A stretch of 64,000 nucleotides of DNA. Origin: an uncultured Roseburia sp. (GTDB lineage: Bacteria > Bacillota > Clostridia > Lachnospirales > Lachnospiraceae). Positions 40,721 through 49,543 of this stretch are shown here, piece by piece (position 1 is the first letter of the stretch; each line of letters begins with the position of its first letter). The position numbers and the translations under genes are program-made. The DNA is taken from NCBI GenBank assembly GCA_900542495.1, contig UQNW01000012.1, positions 1-64,000 of the forward strand, in the 5' to 3' direction. The notes beneath the pieces were generated by a model. The model was not told the origin of the DNA and did no database searches. It was given only the letters and a program-made list of their open reading frames with translations.

Positions 40721-40832
40721 CTTGCGTACAGAACAGAAATATATCAATATTGTCTTGCGCACAGAACAAAAATATATTAATATTGTCTTATACACAGAAC
40801 AAAATAATGGCAAAATTGTCTTACAGACAGAA
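40717..40832 (+). repeat. 33-bp tandem repeat with promoter-like units
   Basis: Units start with TTGTCTT at 40717, 40750, 40783 and 40816, exactly 33 bp apart; the last is cut short. Units 1 and 2 carry TTGTCT, 17 bases, then TATATC/TATATT, which is promoter spacing; unit 3 has lost the -10. Each has CAGAA(C)AAAAATA-like middle sequence. The truncated unit 4 supplies the AAAGGAG ribosome site of the ATPase at 40844. There are no spacers, so this is not a CRISPR. Confidence 0.85.
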
Positions 40833-40843
40833 AGGAGTGCCGT

Positions 40844-42127
40844 ATGAACAGAGATTATTTAAAGCAGATTATGATTGACCAAAAGGAAACTTATTTAAAT
40901 AATCCAATGATAAAGAGAGACTATCCATTGGAAGACAATGTAAATTATTGCTTTGTTGGAATTAGAAGAACTGGAAAATCCTATATGATGTATCAGCAGA
41001 TTAAGCATTTGCAGGAAAATGGAATTCCTCTCAAACAGATTGTTTATGTAAATTTTGAAGATGAAAGACTTTTGGAACTGTCAGCAGACGATCTGAACCT
41101 GATCCTGGAAATCGGACTCGAAATGTCTGGCGCGGACAATAAACCATATCTTTTTTTGGATGAGATTCAAAACGTGGAAGGCTGGGAAAAGTTTGTCCGC
41201 CGGATAGCAGACATGAAATATAGAATTCATATTACTGGAAGCAACAGCAAGATGCTAAGCAGTGAAATTGCATCTACACTTGGCGGTAGATTTATGATAG
41301 TAGATATATATCCATATTCGTTCCCGGAATATCTGGCTGCACAGGGGAAGGATAAAAATTATCTGGAAGTGCTCAGCACAAAAGACAGGGCAGAAGTAGT
41401 TGGAATGTGTGATCAGTATGTAAAATACGGTGCTTTTCCGGAATTGGTCGATATCAGAAACAAGCGGGAATATTTAAATAGCATTTACCAGACCATTTAT
41501 CTGGGAGATATTATAACCAGAAATAAAATAACAAATGATTTTGCAGTAAGATTGATTTTGAAGAAGATTGCAGAATCTGTTACAAAACCATTGTCCTTTA
41601 ACAGGCTGAGCAACATTTTAAAAAGTGCCGGAGCAGTACTGGGAAAGCAGACAGTGATTAATTATGTCGGTTATATGATGGACTCTTATATGTTGTTCAC
41701 ATTGCAAAATTATGCGGCAAAGCTGGTGGAAAAAGAGACTTCGCCAAAATATTATTTTATGGATACCGGCTTGTTAGGGCTTATGCTTATGGATTGCAGT
41801 TCAGCGCAGTTGGAAAACCTGGTCGCAATAGAACTGATTCGAAGTTATGGACGGGAAAATGTATTTTATTTTGAAAAAAACGTTGAAATTGATTTTTATG
41901 TTCCAGAAGAAAAACTTGCAATTCAGGTAAGCCTGCAGGTCTTAGACCAGATAGATACAAGGGAACGGGAAATCGGAGCATTTGTAAAATTAAAAAACTT
42001 TATTGGTGATGCAACCTGCTTACTGATTACAAATAGTGAAGAGGAAGAACTTGACTATGAAGGAGTTCACGTAAGCGTTGTTCCGGTCTGGAAGTGGCTA
42101 TTGCAGAATAGAAAACAGGATATATAA
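40844..42127 (+). CDS. AAA_14/DUF4143 ATPase behind tandem repeats
   Basis: 427-aa ATPase: Walker A GIRRTGKSYMM (Lys45), Walker B YLFLDEIQNVEGWEKF, ITGSNSKMLSSE sensor, DUF4143 part (about 200-330) and a C-terminal nuclease-like region (VEIDFYVPEEKLAIQVS). Of this broad family but only distantly like the ATPases at 1081 and 21881. ATG follows AAAGGAG, which lies inside the last, shortened repeat unit. It ends at its own terminator, after which the group II intron is inserted. Function unknown. Expression may depend on repeat number. Confidence 0.85.
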   Translation: MNRDYLKQIMIDQKETYLNNPMIKRDYPLEDNVNYCFVGIRRTGKSYMMYQQIKHLQENGIPLKQIVYVNFEDERLLELSADDLNLILEIGLEMSGADNKPYLFLDEIQNVEGWEKFVRRIADMKYRIHITGSNSKMLSSEIASTLGGRFMIVDIYPYSFPEYLAAQGKDKNYLEVLSTKDRAEVVGMCDQYVKYGAFPELVDIRNKREYLNSIYQTIYLGDIITRNKITNDFAVRLILKKIAESVTKPLSFNRLSNILKSAGAVLGKQTVINYVGYMMDSYMLFTLQNYAAKLVEKETSPKYYFMDTGLLGLMLMDCSSAQLENLVAIELIRSYGRENVFYFEKNVEIDFYVPEEKLAIQVSLQVLDQIDTREREIGAFVKLKNFIGDATCLLITNSEEEELDYEGVHVSVVPVWKWLLQNRKQDI

Positions 42128-42142
42128 AATTATGTAAAAAAT

Positions 42143-42180
42143 AAAACGGCAGATGTATTGGAATTACATCTGTCGTTTTG
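42143..42180 (+). terminator. Terminator after ATPase, next to group II intron
   Basis: 15-bp stem AAAACGGCAGATGTA / TACATCTGTCGTTTT (one G.U) followed by the intron sequence within a few bases. Confidence 0.88.
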
Positions 42181-42182
42181 TT

Positions 42183-42510
42183 GGCATGCCCGGCGGCGCA
42201 CGTTTCTAACGGGTTAAAGTCCCGAATCCACCTAGTAGTGGGAAGGATATAGCCGAAGGCAAGGGTGTCCATCGTGAGGTGGAATCTGAAGGAAGCCGGA
42301 TGTAGGAACAGACTAACCACGGGAAAATCTCTGGTCTGACGAATAGAAATCTCATATAAGGTTATGCATGAGGGTAAGGCTGCCAACCAAGTCAGAGCCC
42401 AATAACTACACGGAATCTGTTCGCATTAACTACTGAAACCGCCGTGTACCGAATGGTACGCACGGTGGTGTGAGAGGACGGGAGTTGATCACGCCCTCCT
42501 ACTCGATTTG
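42183..42510 (+). mobile_element. Group II intron, ORF-less
   Basis: About 328 bases that read as a group II intron RNA. The 5' part has AAAGTCCCGAATCC, GCAAGGGTGTCCATCGTGAG and TGGAATCTGAAGGAAGC, conserved domain I sequence; the 3' part has the domain V/VI-like hairpin region ACCGCCGTGTACCGAATGG ... ACGCACGGTGGTGTGAGAGG and ends CCTCCTACTCGATT. The reverse-transcriptase ORF normally in domain IV is missing, and the 5' end GCATGCCCGGC differs from the usual GTGCG start, so it is probably a deleted, non-autonomous copy. It sits immediately after a terminator stem, a favoured target of some bacterial group II introns. Boundaries are approximate. Confidence 0.82.
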
Positions 42511-42565
42511 ATGGAAACTTTATTAGTAACTGAAAATTGCCTTATACACAATGGTAAAATAATAG

Positions 42566-43396
42566 CTACAGACTAATGTTTGAAGCCTGTTTTTGAATTA
42601 ACATATCTCGCAATTTTGTAGCACGCTCATAGGCAATATCAAGATATTCAGTTAATGAGAGATTCTGATATTCACTTTTCCCTAAAATGGAAACTTCCAA
42701 TGTAATTGGACCGGTATAATTTAAAACAGAGAGTTTTTCGACAAACCAATTCCAATCCAAAGTGCCATCGAAAGGCAGGTAATGCCTGTCATCACGATAA
42801 TCAATATTGCCGGGCTGAGTCACGCCAAGGTTGTCATGAATATGTAGGCACTTTAATCTGGAACCAAATTTCTTTATCATATCAATGTGAGGACTATAAC
42901 ATAAATTATGACCGCAATCCCAGCAAAATCCATGGAAAGGATTCTTGATATAGTCCATAACAGCATCGATGTGTGGAAGTGGCTCTAAGTTTTCAAAACA
43001 AATATGAACATTTTTTTCTTTTGCATAATCGCATAATTCCTGAAAAAGAATTAATCCATTAGAAGAAATGGGAGGGGCTGTGTTTCCGACAGTTACATGC
43101 ATAATTAATTTGTCAACGTTGACGGAATGGCAGTCATCTATAATTTTTTTCAAATATGTAAGATAATCTTTGCCAATATCGCCAGCCTCCCAAATACGGT
43201 TTGCCTGAGAAAAGGGACCGTGTATAGTTTCGAATTTTAATCCGAGCTGATATGCTGTTTCAGCCCAGGAAACCAAGGGCTCTATTCCCGTATATGTTAG
43301 GAAAAAACCGTCAAATCCTGCATTTTTAATAAGTTTTAATTGTTCCTCGACAGGAACTGTACTACCAATGATTGTTGAGATGTTAATATCCTGCAT
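42566..43396 (-). CDS. Sugar phosphate isomerase/epimerase (xylose-isomerase-like TIM barrel)
   Basis: 276-aa AP-endonuclease-2/xylose-isomerase-like TIM barrel. Expected metal ligands: Glu in HICFENLEPLPH, Asp/His in FCWDCGHN and CLHIHDNLG, and Glu in PITLEVSIL. Such enzymes isomerise sugars or sugar acids in the cytosol. Read on the same strand as, and 16 bases after, the ArsR-type regulator, so the two form a unit divergent from the GH2/ABC operon; it probably processes a sugar released by the GH2 enzyme. Substrate unknown. Confidence 0.8.
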   Translation of the reverse strand: MQDINISTIIGSTVPVEEQLKLIKNAGFDGFFLTYTGIEPLVSWAETAYQLGLKFETIHGPFSQANRIWEAGDIGKDYLTYLKKIIDDCHSVNVDKLIMHVTVGNTAPPISSNGLILFQELCDYAKEKNVHICFENLEPLPHIDAVMDYIKNPFHGFCWDCGHNLCYSPHIDMIKKFGSRLKCLHIHDNLGVTQPGNIDYRDDRHYLPFDGTLDWNWFVEKLSVLNYTGPITLEVSILGKSEYQNLSLTEYLDIAYERATKLRDMLIQKQASNISL

Positions 43397-43412
43397 AAAA
43401 ATGAACCTCCAT

Positions 43413-44381
43413 TTAGTAAGTAAAAGTCATAATGATTCCCTGTGGATAATCGCCATATTTTTCACCGAAAATATTGATACCGCCAATGTGCTTTGCATCT
43501 TCTTTAATGCCTATTCGAAGTGCTATATAAGGACACTTATCCAGTTCCAGCTGCTTGATGCTTATAGATGGATTTACAGGCATATGATCGATGTAGCCTC
43601 CGTTTTCCCGGATGGAAAAGGTCTTGAGAAGCCCGTACTGAGTTCTTCCATTTGGCCAGATGGCGGGTGTGAGTTTGCCGCGCCTGTCCCCGAAATCACC
43701 AGGTGAGCAAAAAGTTGTAAGTTCAATGCCGTTGACAGTGATGGTAATATCTGAAGGCCAGTCGTTTAAATATCCAGGAGCTTCTGAACAAATTTCTACA
43801 CTGAAGGAAAGCTCGGAAAGATGCCGCATTGGATTGATAAGATTTTGAAAACGATATTCAACATAACCCTGTCGAAACCAAAGGAGCTGTGCTTTGGTTC
43901 TGTTCAGAGAATAGAAAGAGGAGGGGCTGTCGTACATGTCAATTGCACCATTTTCGTCGGCGAGTCCACACGTTGGCTCAATTTTACATTGAAAATAGTG
44001 CCCGATAGGCATTTCGATTGATACAGAATTATCCACTGCACTGAGTTCAGGGTTAACTGTAGATAAAGTAAATGTCTGCATGCTACAGATACAAACACGC
44101 ATAGAGCCATGGTTGCCGGGCTGGACTTCGGTAATGATAAGCTGTGCATCTTCAAGGCATCTAATATGGACAGCTGTTGAAGACACAGGGATGTTTAAAA
44201 TATGAGCAATTTCTTGAACAGACATAGCGCAATCTTTCAATAAGGCTAAGATTTGAAGGCGTATAGGAGAAGATAAAGCTTTTCCTATTGACGCAATTCG
44301 CTCATGATGAGCAGGATTACTTAGATTTAATTCGATATCACGCTCGCCGATAATTTTGATTGTTCGTTTTGGTTTAGACAT
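43413..44381 (-). CDS. ArsR-type HTH regulator with large C-terminal sensor domain
   Basis: 322-aa protein. Winged helix of ArsR type at about 22-105 (RIASIGKALSSPIRLQILALL, MSVQEIAHILNIPVSSTAVHIRCLED). Classical ArsR proteins are about 100 aa; here about 215 more residues follow, mostly beta-strand (SFSVEICSEAPGYLNDWPSD, PNGRTQYGLLKTFSIREN), likely a carbohydrate-binding sandwich. No metal-binding CxC in the recognition helix. Divergent from the sugar operon at 44693 with a matching operator at 44448, so most likely its repressor, sensing the sugar. ATG at 44381 with AAAAGGAGAA upstream on this strand. Confidence 0.85.
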   Translation of the reverse strand: MSKPKRTIKIIGERDIELNLSNPAHHERIASIGKALSSPIRLQILALLKDCAMSVQEIAHILNIPVSSTAVHIRCLEDAQLIITEVQPGNHGSMRVCICSMQTFTLSTVNPELSAVDNSVSIEMPIGHYFQCKIEPTCGLADENGAIDMYDSPSSFYSLNRTKAQLLWFRQGYVEYRFQNLINPMRHLSELSFSVEICSEAPGYLNDWPSDITITVNGIELTTFCSPGDFGDRRGKLTPAIWPNGRTQYGLLKTFSIRENGGYIDHMPVNPSISIKQLELDKCPYIALRIGIKEDAKHIGGINIFGEKYGDYPQGIIMTFTY

Positions 44382-44425
44382 GTTACATTCTCCTTTTTAT
44401 CTTTTTTTCTTACATTATTTCAATA

Positions 44426-44577
44426 AACGTGTAATAAAATCATGCCATTTAATTACATGGAACGTGTAATTAAAAATAATGTTCGACAAAGAATGATGAT
44501 AAAAAATATGCATTATACACAAAAAACAAATAGAAATAACAAAAATAGTTGACAAAATATTGCAAAAATAATAGAGT
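44426..44577. promoter_or_regulatory. Divergent control region: ArsR-type operator and ABC operon promoter
   Basis: In the 311-base gap, a perfect interrupted palindrome TTTAATTACA-N7-TGTAATTAAA (44448-44474) shares its right arm with the direct repeat AACGTGTAAT (44426-44435 and 44461-44470, 35 bp apart). A promoter TTGACA (44549-44554), 17-base spacer, TAGAGT (44572-44577) leads to the binding-protein gene. The palindrome lies in the region where the regulator's own promoter must be, so autoregulation plus control of the operon is likely. The rest of the gap is A/T-rich with nothing else seen. Confidence 0.6.
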
Positions 44578-44692
44578 GAAATCAACAAAAAACGAATTTT
44601 AAATAAAAAAGATGATTTAAAATATAGTTTTTTGTTACAAAAATAGTATAACAAAATAAGCAAAAAATTGCAAGGCGAAAGGAGAAAGTAGT

Positions 44693-46018
44693 ATGAAGAA
44701 AAAGTTGGCGTTGGCATTAGTATTTGTAATGGGGCTGTCATTTACAGCTTGTGGAAAAACAACTGTTTCGGATAGCACAAATGAGGCAGTGTCTGGTGGA
44801 GTTCAGTCAACGGATACAAATGAAGATAAAGAATCTTCAGGAAAAAGTGATAAGACGACAATCACATTTATCAATGGATTTACTGGTGGAGATGGTGAAT
44901 ACATGACAAAGATTGTGGATGGGTTTAACGAATCACAAAGTGATTATTATATTGAACAGTTACAGGATGCAGATCATTATACAAAGTTCAAATCAGGAGA
45001 TTTTGATATGCTGATCATTCATGCAGACTGGATTTCTACCTATCACGCAATGGGGCTTTTGAGAGAAGTGTCTGATATATATGATATGGCAGGTATTTCA
45101 TTTGAGAATGATTTTCACGATATTACGAAGACATACGCAAAGTATGATGACGGAGTTTTTGCATTTCCATTGGATTTATATGCAGAAACAACATTTTATA
45201 ATAAAGAATACACAGATGAAGCACCGAAAGATTATAATGATATGATTGAATTAAGAGATAAACTTGATTCCGAAAATTCTGGCATATATCCATATGGATT
45301 ACCACTGACAGGCGATCAGCAGTGGGCATGGATGACAGCGTTAGGACAATGTGGAGTGAACTGGGTAGAAGATGAACATATCAAGCTTGATACCGAAGAA
45401 GCATGTGATGCATTTATGAAGATTCACGACATGATTTATAAAGATCACTTGAGTCCAGCTGGGCTAGGAGCAGATGACCATTTTAATACATTCATCAATC
45501 AGTCAGAGACAGCAGCAAATGTTAAGACAGTCGTTTCGATGACAGGACCATGGAAATATACGGTTGCAAAAGAGGTTCTTGGGGATAATCTTGGAATCGG
45601 TACAGTGCCGCAGATTTATGGTGATAAAAAATGTGTACCTGCTGGAGGACATACCTTTGGAGTATCTTCTAAAGTTACAGATGAAAAGAAAATTGCTGGT
45701 ATTGCTGCATTCATGAAATACACATATCAGCCAGAAGTTTTGCTAAATTGGGCAGATTCAGGTCAGGCACCTGTTCATCTTGCCACCATGGAAGTAGTTA
45801 AAGCTAATCCTGAAAAATATCCGGTAGCGGCAGTTAATTACACAATTTTTGATGATGCCATGATACTTCCGGCAATATACAACATTCGTGAACAAGTAAA
45901 ATATGTAAACGAAACAGTATGGTCGATGGTAGTGCAGACTGAAAATTTGTCAAGGGATGATCTTATGGCTGAATTGAAAAATGCAACTGACATAGCAACT
46001 GAGTTATCAGAGATGTAA
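44693..46018 (+). CDS. Sugar ABC transporter substrate-binding lipoprotein (GH2 operon)
   Basis: 441-aa solute-binding protein, family 1. Lipobox FTAC with Cys20, short acidic linker, then ITFINGFTGGDGEYMTKIVDGFN at the start of the binding fold and the GPWKYTVAKEVLG segment of lobe two. First gene of an operon with two permeases, a GH2 glycosidase, a NagD-like phosphatase and two MgtC proteins, so it should bring in the oligosaccharide that the cytosolic GH2 cleaves. AAAGGAGAAAG ribosome site. No ATPase is encoded. Confidence 0.9.
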   Translation: MKKKLALALVFVMGLSFTACGKTTVSDSTNEAVSGGVQSTDTNEDKESSGKSDKTTITFINGFTGGDGEYMTKIVDGFNESQSDYYIEQLQDADHYTKFKSGDFDMLIIHADWISTYHAMGLLREVSDIYDMAGISFENDFHDITKTYAKYDDGVFAFPLDLYAETTFYNKEYTDEAPKDYNDMIELRDKLDSENSGIYPYGLPLTGDQQWAWMTALGQCGVNWVEDEHIKLDTEEACDAFMKIHDMIYKDHLSPAGLGADDHFNTFINQSETAANVKTVVSMTGPWKYTVAKEVLGDNLGIGTVPQIYGDKKCVPAGGHTFGVSSKVTDEKKIAGIAAFMKYTYQPEVLLNWADSGQAPVHLATMEVVKANPEKYPVAAVNYTIFDDAMILPAIYNIREQVKYVNETVWSMVVQTENLSRDDLMAELKNATDIATELSEM

Positions 46019-46042
46019 ATTATATAGAAGGAACGAGATTAT

Positions 46043-46933
46043 ATGAAGAAAAAAAGTACGGGCTTGTTGTTTATAATACCATTTATATTATTTTTCATGC
46101 TGTTCTGGTTAATACCATTTATTTATGGAATAGTGATGAGTTTAAGTAAATATAGTTTGATAATGGGAAATCAGGGATTTGTGGGATTCTCAAATTATAT
46201 CAAAATACTGGTTGGAGATTCGATGTACCATAACTCGTTCCTTCTAGGTTTGAAAAATACTGTAATTTTTACAGCCTGTACAACACCATTCCTTGTTTTG
46301 GGAAGTCTTGGTCTTGCATTATTGCTTGATCGGCTTCCTGACAGGTGCAAAGGAATATTCAGAACGATTTATTTTGCCTCGTACTCTGTTTCGGTTACTG
46401 CGGTGGCAGCTGTATTTGTATGGCTGATGAAAGGAAACGGCGGATACCTGAATAATTTAATGATGAACATAGGAATTATTAAAAAAGCAGTACCGTGGAT
46501 GGAACAGCAGCCGTTTGTGTGGGTTTCGCTTACTGTGGCAACGGTATGGTGGACAATAGGTTATAATATGATGCTTTTTGTTAATGCATTAAATGAAATT
46601 GATCCACAGCTTTATGAAGCATCAGCAATTGATGGGGCAAGATACTGGAAACAGTTCCGGTATATCATTTTCCCGGGAATTAAAAATGTATTTTATTTTG
46701 TTTTGATGACTACGATTATTGCATCATTTAATGTTTATGGGCAGCCAAGACTGATGACGAAAGGCGGTCCAGGAGAAAGCACAAAACCTGTCATAATGGT
46801 AATAACATCAACTATTATGGATAGAAATGATCTTGGCATTGGAAGTGCCATGACGCTTCTGATGGGAATTGTAATTGTAATTTGTTCCATAGGACAGTAC
46901 TTTTTGACAAAAGAAAAAGAAGAATTGAGGTAG
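46043..46933 (+). CDS. Sugar ABC transporter permease 1 (GH2 operon)
   Basis: 296-aa MalF/UgpA-type permease with six membrane segments (about 8-30, 75-98, 110-130, 158-178, 208-230, 262-285) and EAA loop YEASAIDGARYWKQFRYIIFP. It follows the binding protein after 24 bases and precedes permease 2 by 11 bases. GAAGGAACGAG ribosome site. Confidence 0.9.
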   Translation: MKKKSTGLLFIIPFILFFMLFWLIPFIYGIVMSLSKYSLIMGNQGFVGFSNYIKILVGDSMYHNSFLLGLKNTVIFTACTTPFLVLGSLGLALLLDRLPDRCKGIFRTIYFASYSVSVTAVAAVFVWLMKGNGGYLNNLMMNIGIIKKAVPWMEQQPFVWVSLTVATVWWTIGYNMMLFVNALNEIDPQLYEASAIDGARYWKQFRYIIFPGIKNVFYFVLMTTIIASFNVYGQPRLMTKGGPGESTKPVIMVITSTIMDRNDLGIGSAMTLLMGIVIVICSIGQYFLTKEKEELR

Positions 46934-46944
46934 GGAGGCAGACC

Positions 46945-47772
46945 ATGAAAAAAAATATATCCAAAATATTATTGCTTATGATGGCATGTATTATTGCATA
47001 TTTATTTTTACTGCCACTCCTATTTATGGTTTTTACAAGTTTTAAAGGTGTGGCTGAATCAGTAACATCTACAACATTACTGCCCAAGGAGTGGACATTT
47101 GAAAATTATATAGAACTGTTTCATAACACAGATACATCCCCAGTTATACAGTGGCTTATAAACACAGCGATTATTACAATTTGTGGAACAGCACTGCGGA
47201 TTACAACAAGTGTGTTGGCGGCATATGCATTAGCCAGACTGAATGTGCCTGGAAAAAAAATTATTTTGATAGGATTAATCTGGGCAATGGCGATTCCAGA
47301 AATTGTAACGTATTTTCCACTGTTTTATATATTCAAACAAATAGGTGGGTTAAATACTTACTGGGCGTTGATACTTCCGTCAGGTTCTGGGGTAATGTGC
47401 ATATATTTGATTTATAACTTTTTGATAGATTTTCCTAAAGAGCTGGAAGAAGCTGGTTTAGTGGAAGGTGCTAATATTTTTCAGATACTATGGCATATTG
47501 TTCTTCCTTCGGTAAAACCAGTTGTGATTACACAGGCATTCATAACATTTTTAGGTTTATATAACAGTTATTTATGGCCATCGCTTGTTATTAACAAGAA
47601 TGAGACAAGAACAATTACTTTAGGAATAGCTGCACTTGTGTTAGGTGAAAATTATACAAACCCGGGAATGATGATGGCATCTACAGTTGTATCGGTTATA
47701 CCAGTAATGATTATATTTATTTTTGCAAACAAATATATAGTAAAGGGATTTACACATTCAGGAATTAAATAA
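46945..47772 (+). CDS. Sugar ABC transporter permease 2 (GH2 operon)
   Basis: 275-aa MalG/UgpE-type permease, six membrane segments and EAA loop EEAGLVEGANIFQILWHIVLP. I use the ATG at 46945 with TAGGGAGG upstream; the frame extends to 46882 but that is inside permease 1. Its coupling helix must dock the same shared ATPase as the nan permeases. Confidence 0.9.
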   Translation: MKKNISKILLLMMACIIAYLFLLPLLFMVFTSFKGVAESVTSTTLLPKEWTFENYIELFHNTDTSPVIQWLINTAIITICGTALRITTSVLAAYALARLNVPGKKIILIGLIWAMAIPEIVTYFPLFYIFKQIGGLNTYWALILPSGSGVMCIYLIYNFLIDFPKELEEAGLVEGANIFQILWHIVLPSVKPVVITQAFITFLGLYNSYLWPSLVINKNETRTITLGIAALVLGENYTNPGMMMASTVVSVIPVMIIFIFANKYIVKGFTHSGIK

Positions 47773-47788
47773 AAGCAAGGGGGATAAA

Positions 47789-49537
47789 ATGAGAAGAATC
47801 GAATATCCGCGTCCAAATTTTAAACGGGAAAAATGGAAATGTTTAAATGGAGTTTGGAAGTTTTATTATGGAAATAAAAAGACAGAGATAGAAGTACCAT
47901 TTGTTTGCCAGAGCCAGTTAAGTGGAATAGGCGAAAGAATCACAGAAGATTTTGTGGTGTACGAAAATGAATTTACGGTGCCAAAGGAATGGAAAGGGGA
48001 GGAAATCCGTATTAATTTTGGGGCAGTTGATTATCGATGTTGTGTATATATTAATAACCAATGTGTAGGAACGCATGTTGGTGGACAGACTCCTTTTTCA
48101 TTTCAGATAACAAGGTATTTAAATTGGAATAGAGAGACGATCAGAGTTGAAGTGGAAGATCCGCTGACAGATGAAACGATTCCGCGCGGAAAGCAGTTTT
48201 GGGAAGATACATCAAAATTTATTTGGTATACACCAAGTACCGGAATTTGGCAGAGTGTGTGGTTAGAACCCCTGTCAGAAACACATTTTGAATGGATTTA
48301 TTTTACACCAGATATTGATGAGGGAACGGTTAAAATTGAATATAAGCTATCAGAAACGTCAAAATTGCCATGCAGAGTACATGTGAAGATCAGTCTGGAA
48401 CAGAACGAAGTTTTTCATGGAAATATGTTATGTGATGAAAGGCAGAATTCATTGACAGTTAATGTATTTCAAAATAAAGCGTTAAACGGTGCATTCCATT
48501 TTGTGGGAAAATATTGGAGCCCTGAAAATCCAATTTTATATGATGTTGTCATGAAAGCTGATGATGGAGATACAGGAAATGCAGCAGATAAGGTTGCAAG
48601 TTATTTTGGAATGCGGAAAATCCATATAGAAAATGGAAAAATTTATTTGAATAATCAGCCGTATTATCAAAAATTATTGTTGGATCAGGGGTATTGGAAA
48701 GAGAGTCTTATAACAGCACCAACAGATGAAGATTATAAAAATGATATTCAGAAAGCAAAAGCGATGGGATTTAACGGATGTCGTAAACATGAAAAAGTGG
48801 AAGATCCGAGGTTTTTGTATTGGGCAGATAAGCTTGGTTTTTTGGTATGGGAAGCAATGGCAAGTTTTTGGGTATATACTCCGCAGGCGGCAGAAACATT
48901 CATGAAAGAATGGATGGAGGTGATAAACCGAGATTACAACCACCCATCAATTATTGTATGGGGAATGTTAAATGAAAGCTGGGGAACTCCACAAATATAT
49001 GATAACAGCCAACAGCAGGATTTTTCAAAGTCACTGTATTACATGGTTAAATCTATTGATTCAACTAGATTGGTAATTTCCAATGACGGCTGGGAAATGA
49101 CAGTAGGCGATATTTGTGCAATACATAGTTATAAACATGGCGAGAAGGAAGATAAACGTCAACATGAGGTATTTGCACAGTCTTTAAAAAGTTTAAAGAC
49201 ACTAGCAAATATAGTTGATAAAAACCTTTTTGCCAAGGGAAATGAATATAAAAATCAACCAGTAGTTTTGACAGAATGTGGAGGCATTTCGCTAAAAGAG
49301 AAAGCGGCTGATAGTCAGGAAGAACAGAATTGGGGTTATACTACTATAAAAAAAGAAGAATTTATAGAAGAATATGATCGGTTGACAGCTGCTATTTTTG
49401 ACTCAGAGATTCTCAGTGGGTTCTGTTATACGCAATTTACAGATGTCGAACAGGAGACAAATGGATTACTGACAGATACTCATGAATATAAATTTAAACC
49501 TGAAGAAATAAAACGTATTAATGATCAAAAGAAATAG
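47789..49537 (+). CDS. Glycoside hydrolase family 2 (cytosolic)
   Basis: 582-aa GH2 enzyme without signal peptide: jelly-roll sugar-binding domain (about 1-175; FVVYENEFTVPKEW, NFGAVDYRCCVYINNQCVG), Ig-like domain (about 180-275) and TIM barrel (about 285-575) with acid/base Glu396 in WGMLNESWG and nucleophile Glu496 in VVLTECGG. The Asn-x-Lys motif that marks beta-glucuronidases is not seen, and YTQFTDVEQETNGLLT is beta-galactosidase/mannosidase-like, so the sugar cleaved is open. It lies 16 bases after permease 2, so it likely works on the transported oligosaccharide. Confidence 0.88.
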   Translation: MRRIEYPRPNFKREKWKCLNGVWKFYYGNKKTEIEVPFVCQSQLSGIGERITEDFVVYENEFTVPKEWKGEEIRINFGAVDYRCCVYINNQCVGTHVGGQTPFSFQITRYLNWNRETIRVEVEDPLTDETIPRGKQFWEDTSKFIWYTPSTGIWQSVWLEPLSETHFEWIYFTPDIDEGTVKIEYKLSETSKLPCRVHVKISLEQNEVFHGNMLCDERQNSLTVNVFQNKALNGAFHFVGKYWSPENPILYDVVMKADDGDTGNAADKVASYFGMRKIHIENGKIYLNNQPYYQKLLLDQGYWKESLITAPTDEDYKNDIQKAKAMGFNGCRKHEKVEDPRFLYWADKLGFLVWEAMASFWVYTPQAAETFMKEWMEVINRDYNHPSIIVWGMLNESWGTPQIYDNSQQQDFSKSLYYMVKSIDSTRLVISNDGWEMTVGDICAIHSYKHGEKEDKRQHEVFAQSLKSLKTLANIVDKNLFAKGNEYKNQPVVLTECGGISLKEKAADSQEEQNWGYTTIKKEEFIEEYDRLTAAIFDSEILSGFCYTQFTDVEQETNGLLTDTHEYKFKPEEIKRINDQKK

Positions 49538-49543
49538 AGAGAA

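Noticed and set aside
40556..40813. Reverse-strand 85-codon frame with an 11-residue repeat (SVRKTILIYFC)
   Set aside because: The repeat is a by-product of the 33-bp tandem repeat (33 is a multiple of 3); no ribosome site or other support.
40717..40832. Tandem repeat considered as a CRISPR array
   Set aside because: Units are contiguous with no unique spacers and no cas genes nearby.
42027..42386. Reverse-strand frame overlapping the ATPase end and intron
   Set aside because: It crosses a terminator and a structured RNA; composition is not protein-like.
42183..42510. Reverse-transcriptase/maturase gene within the group II intron
   Set aside because: Searched all frames; no reverse-transcriptase motif, and the element is too short to hold one.
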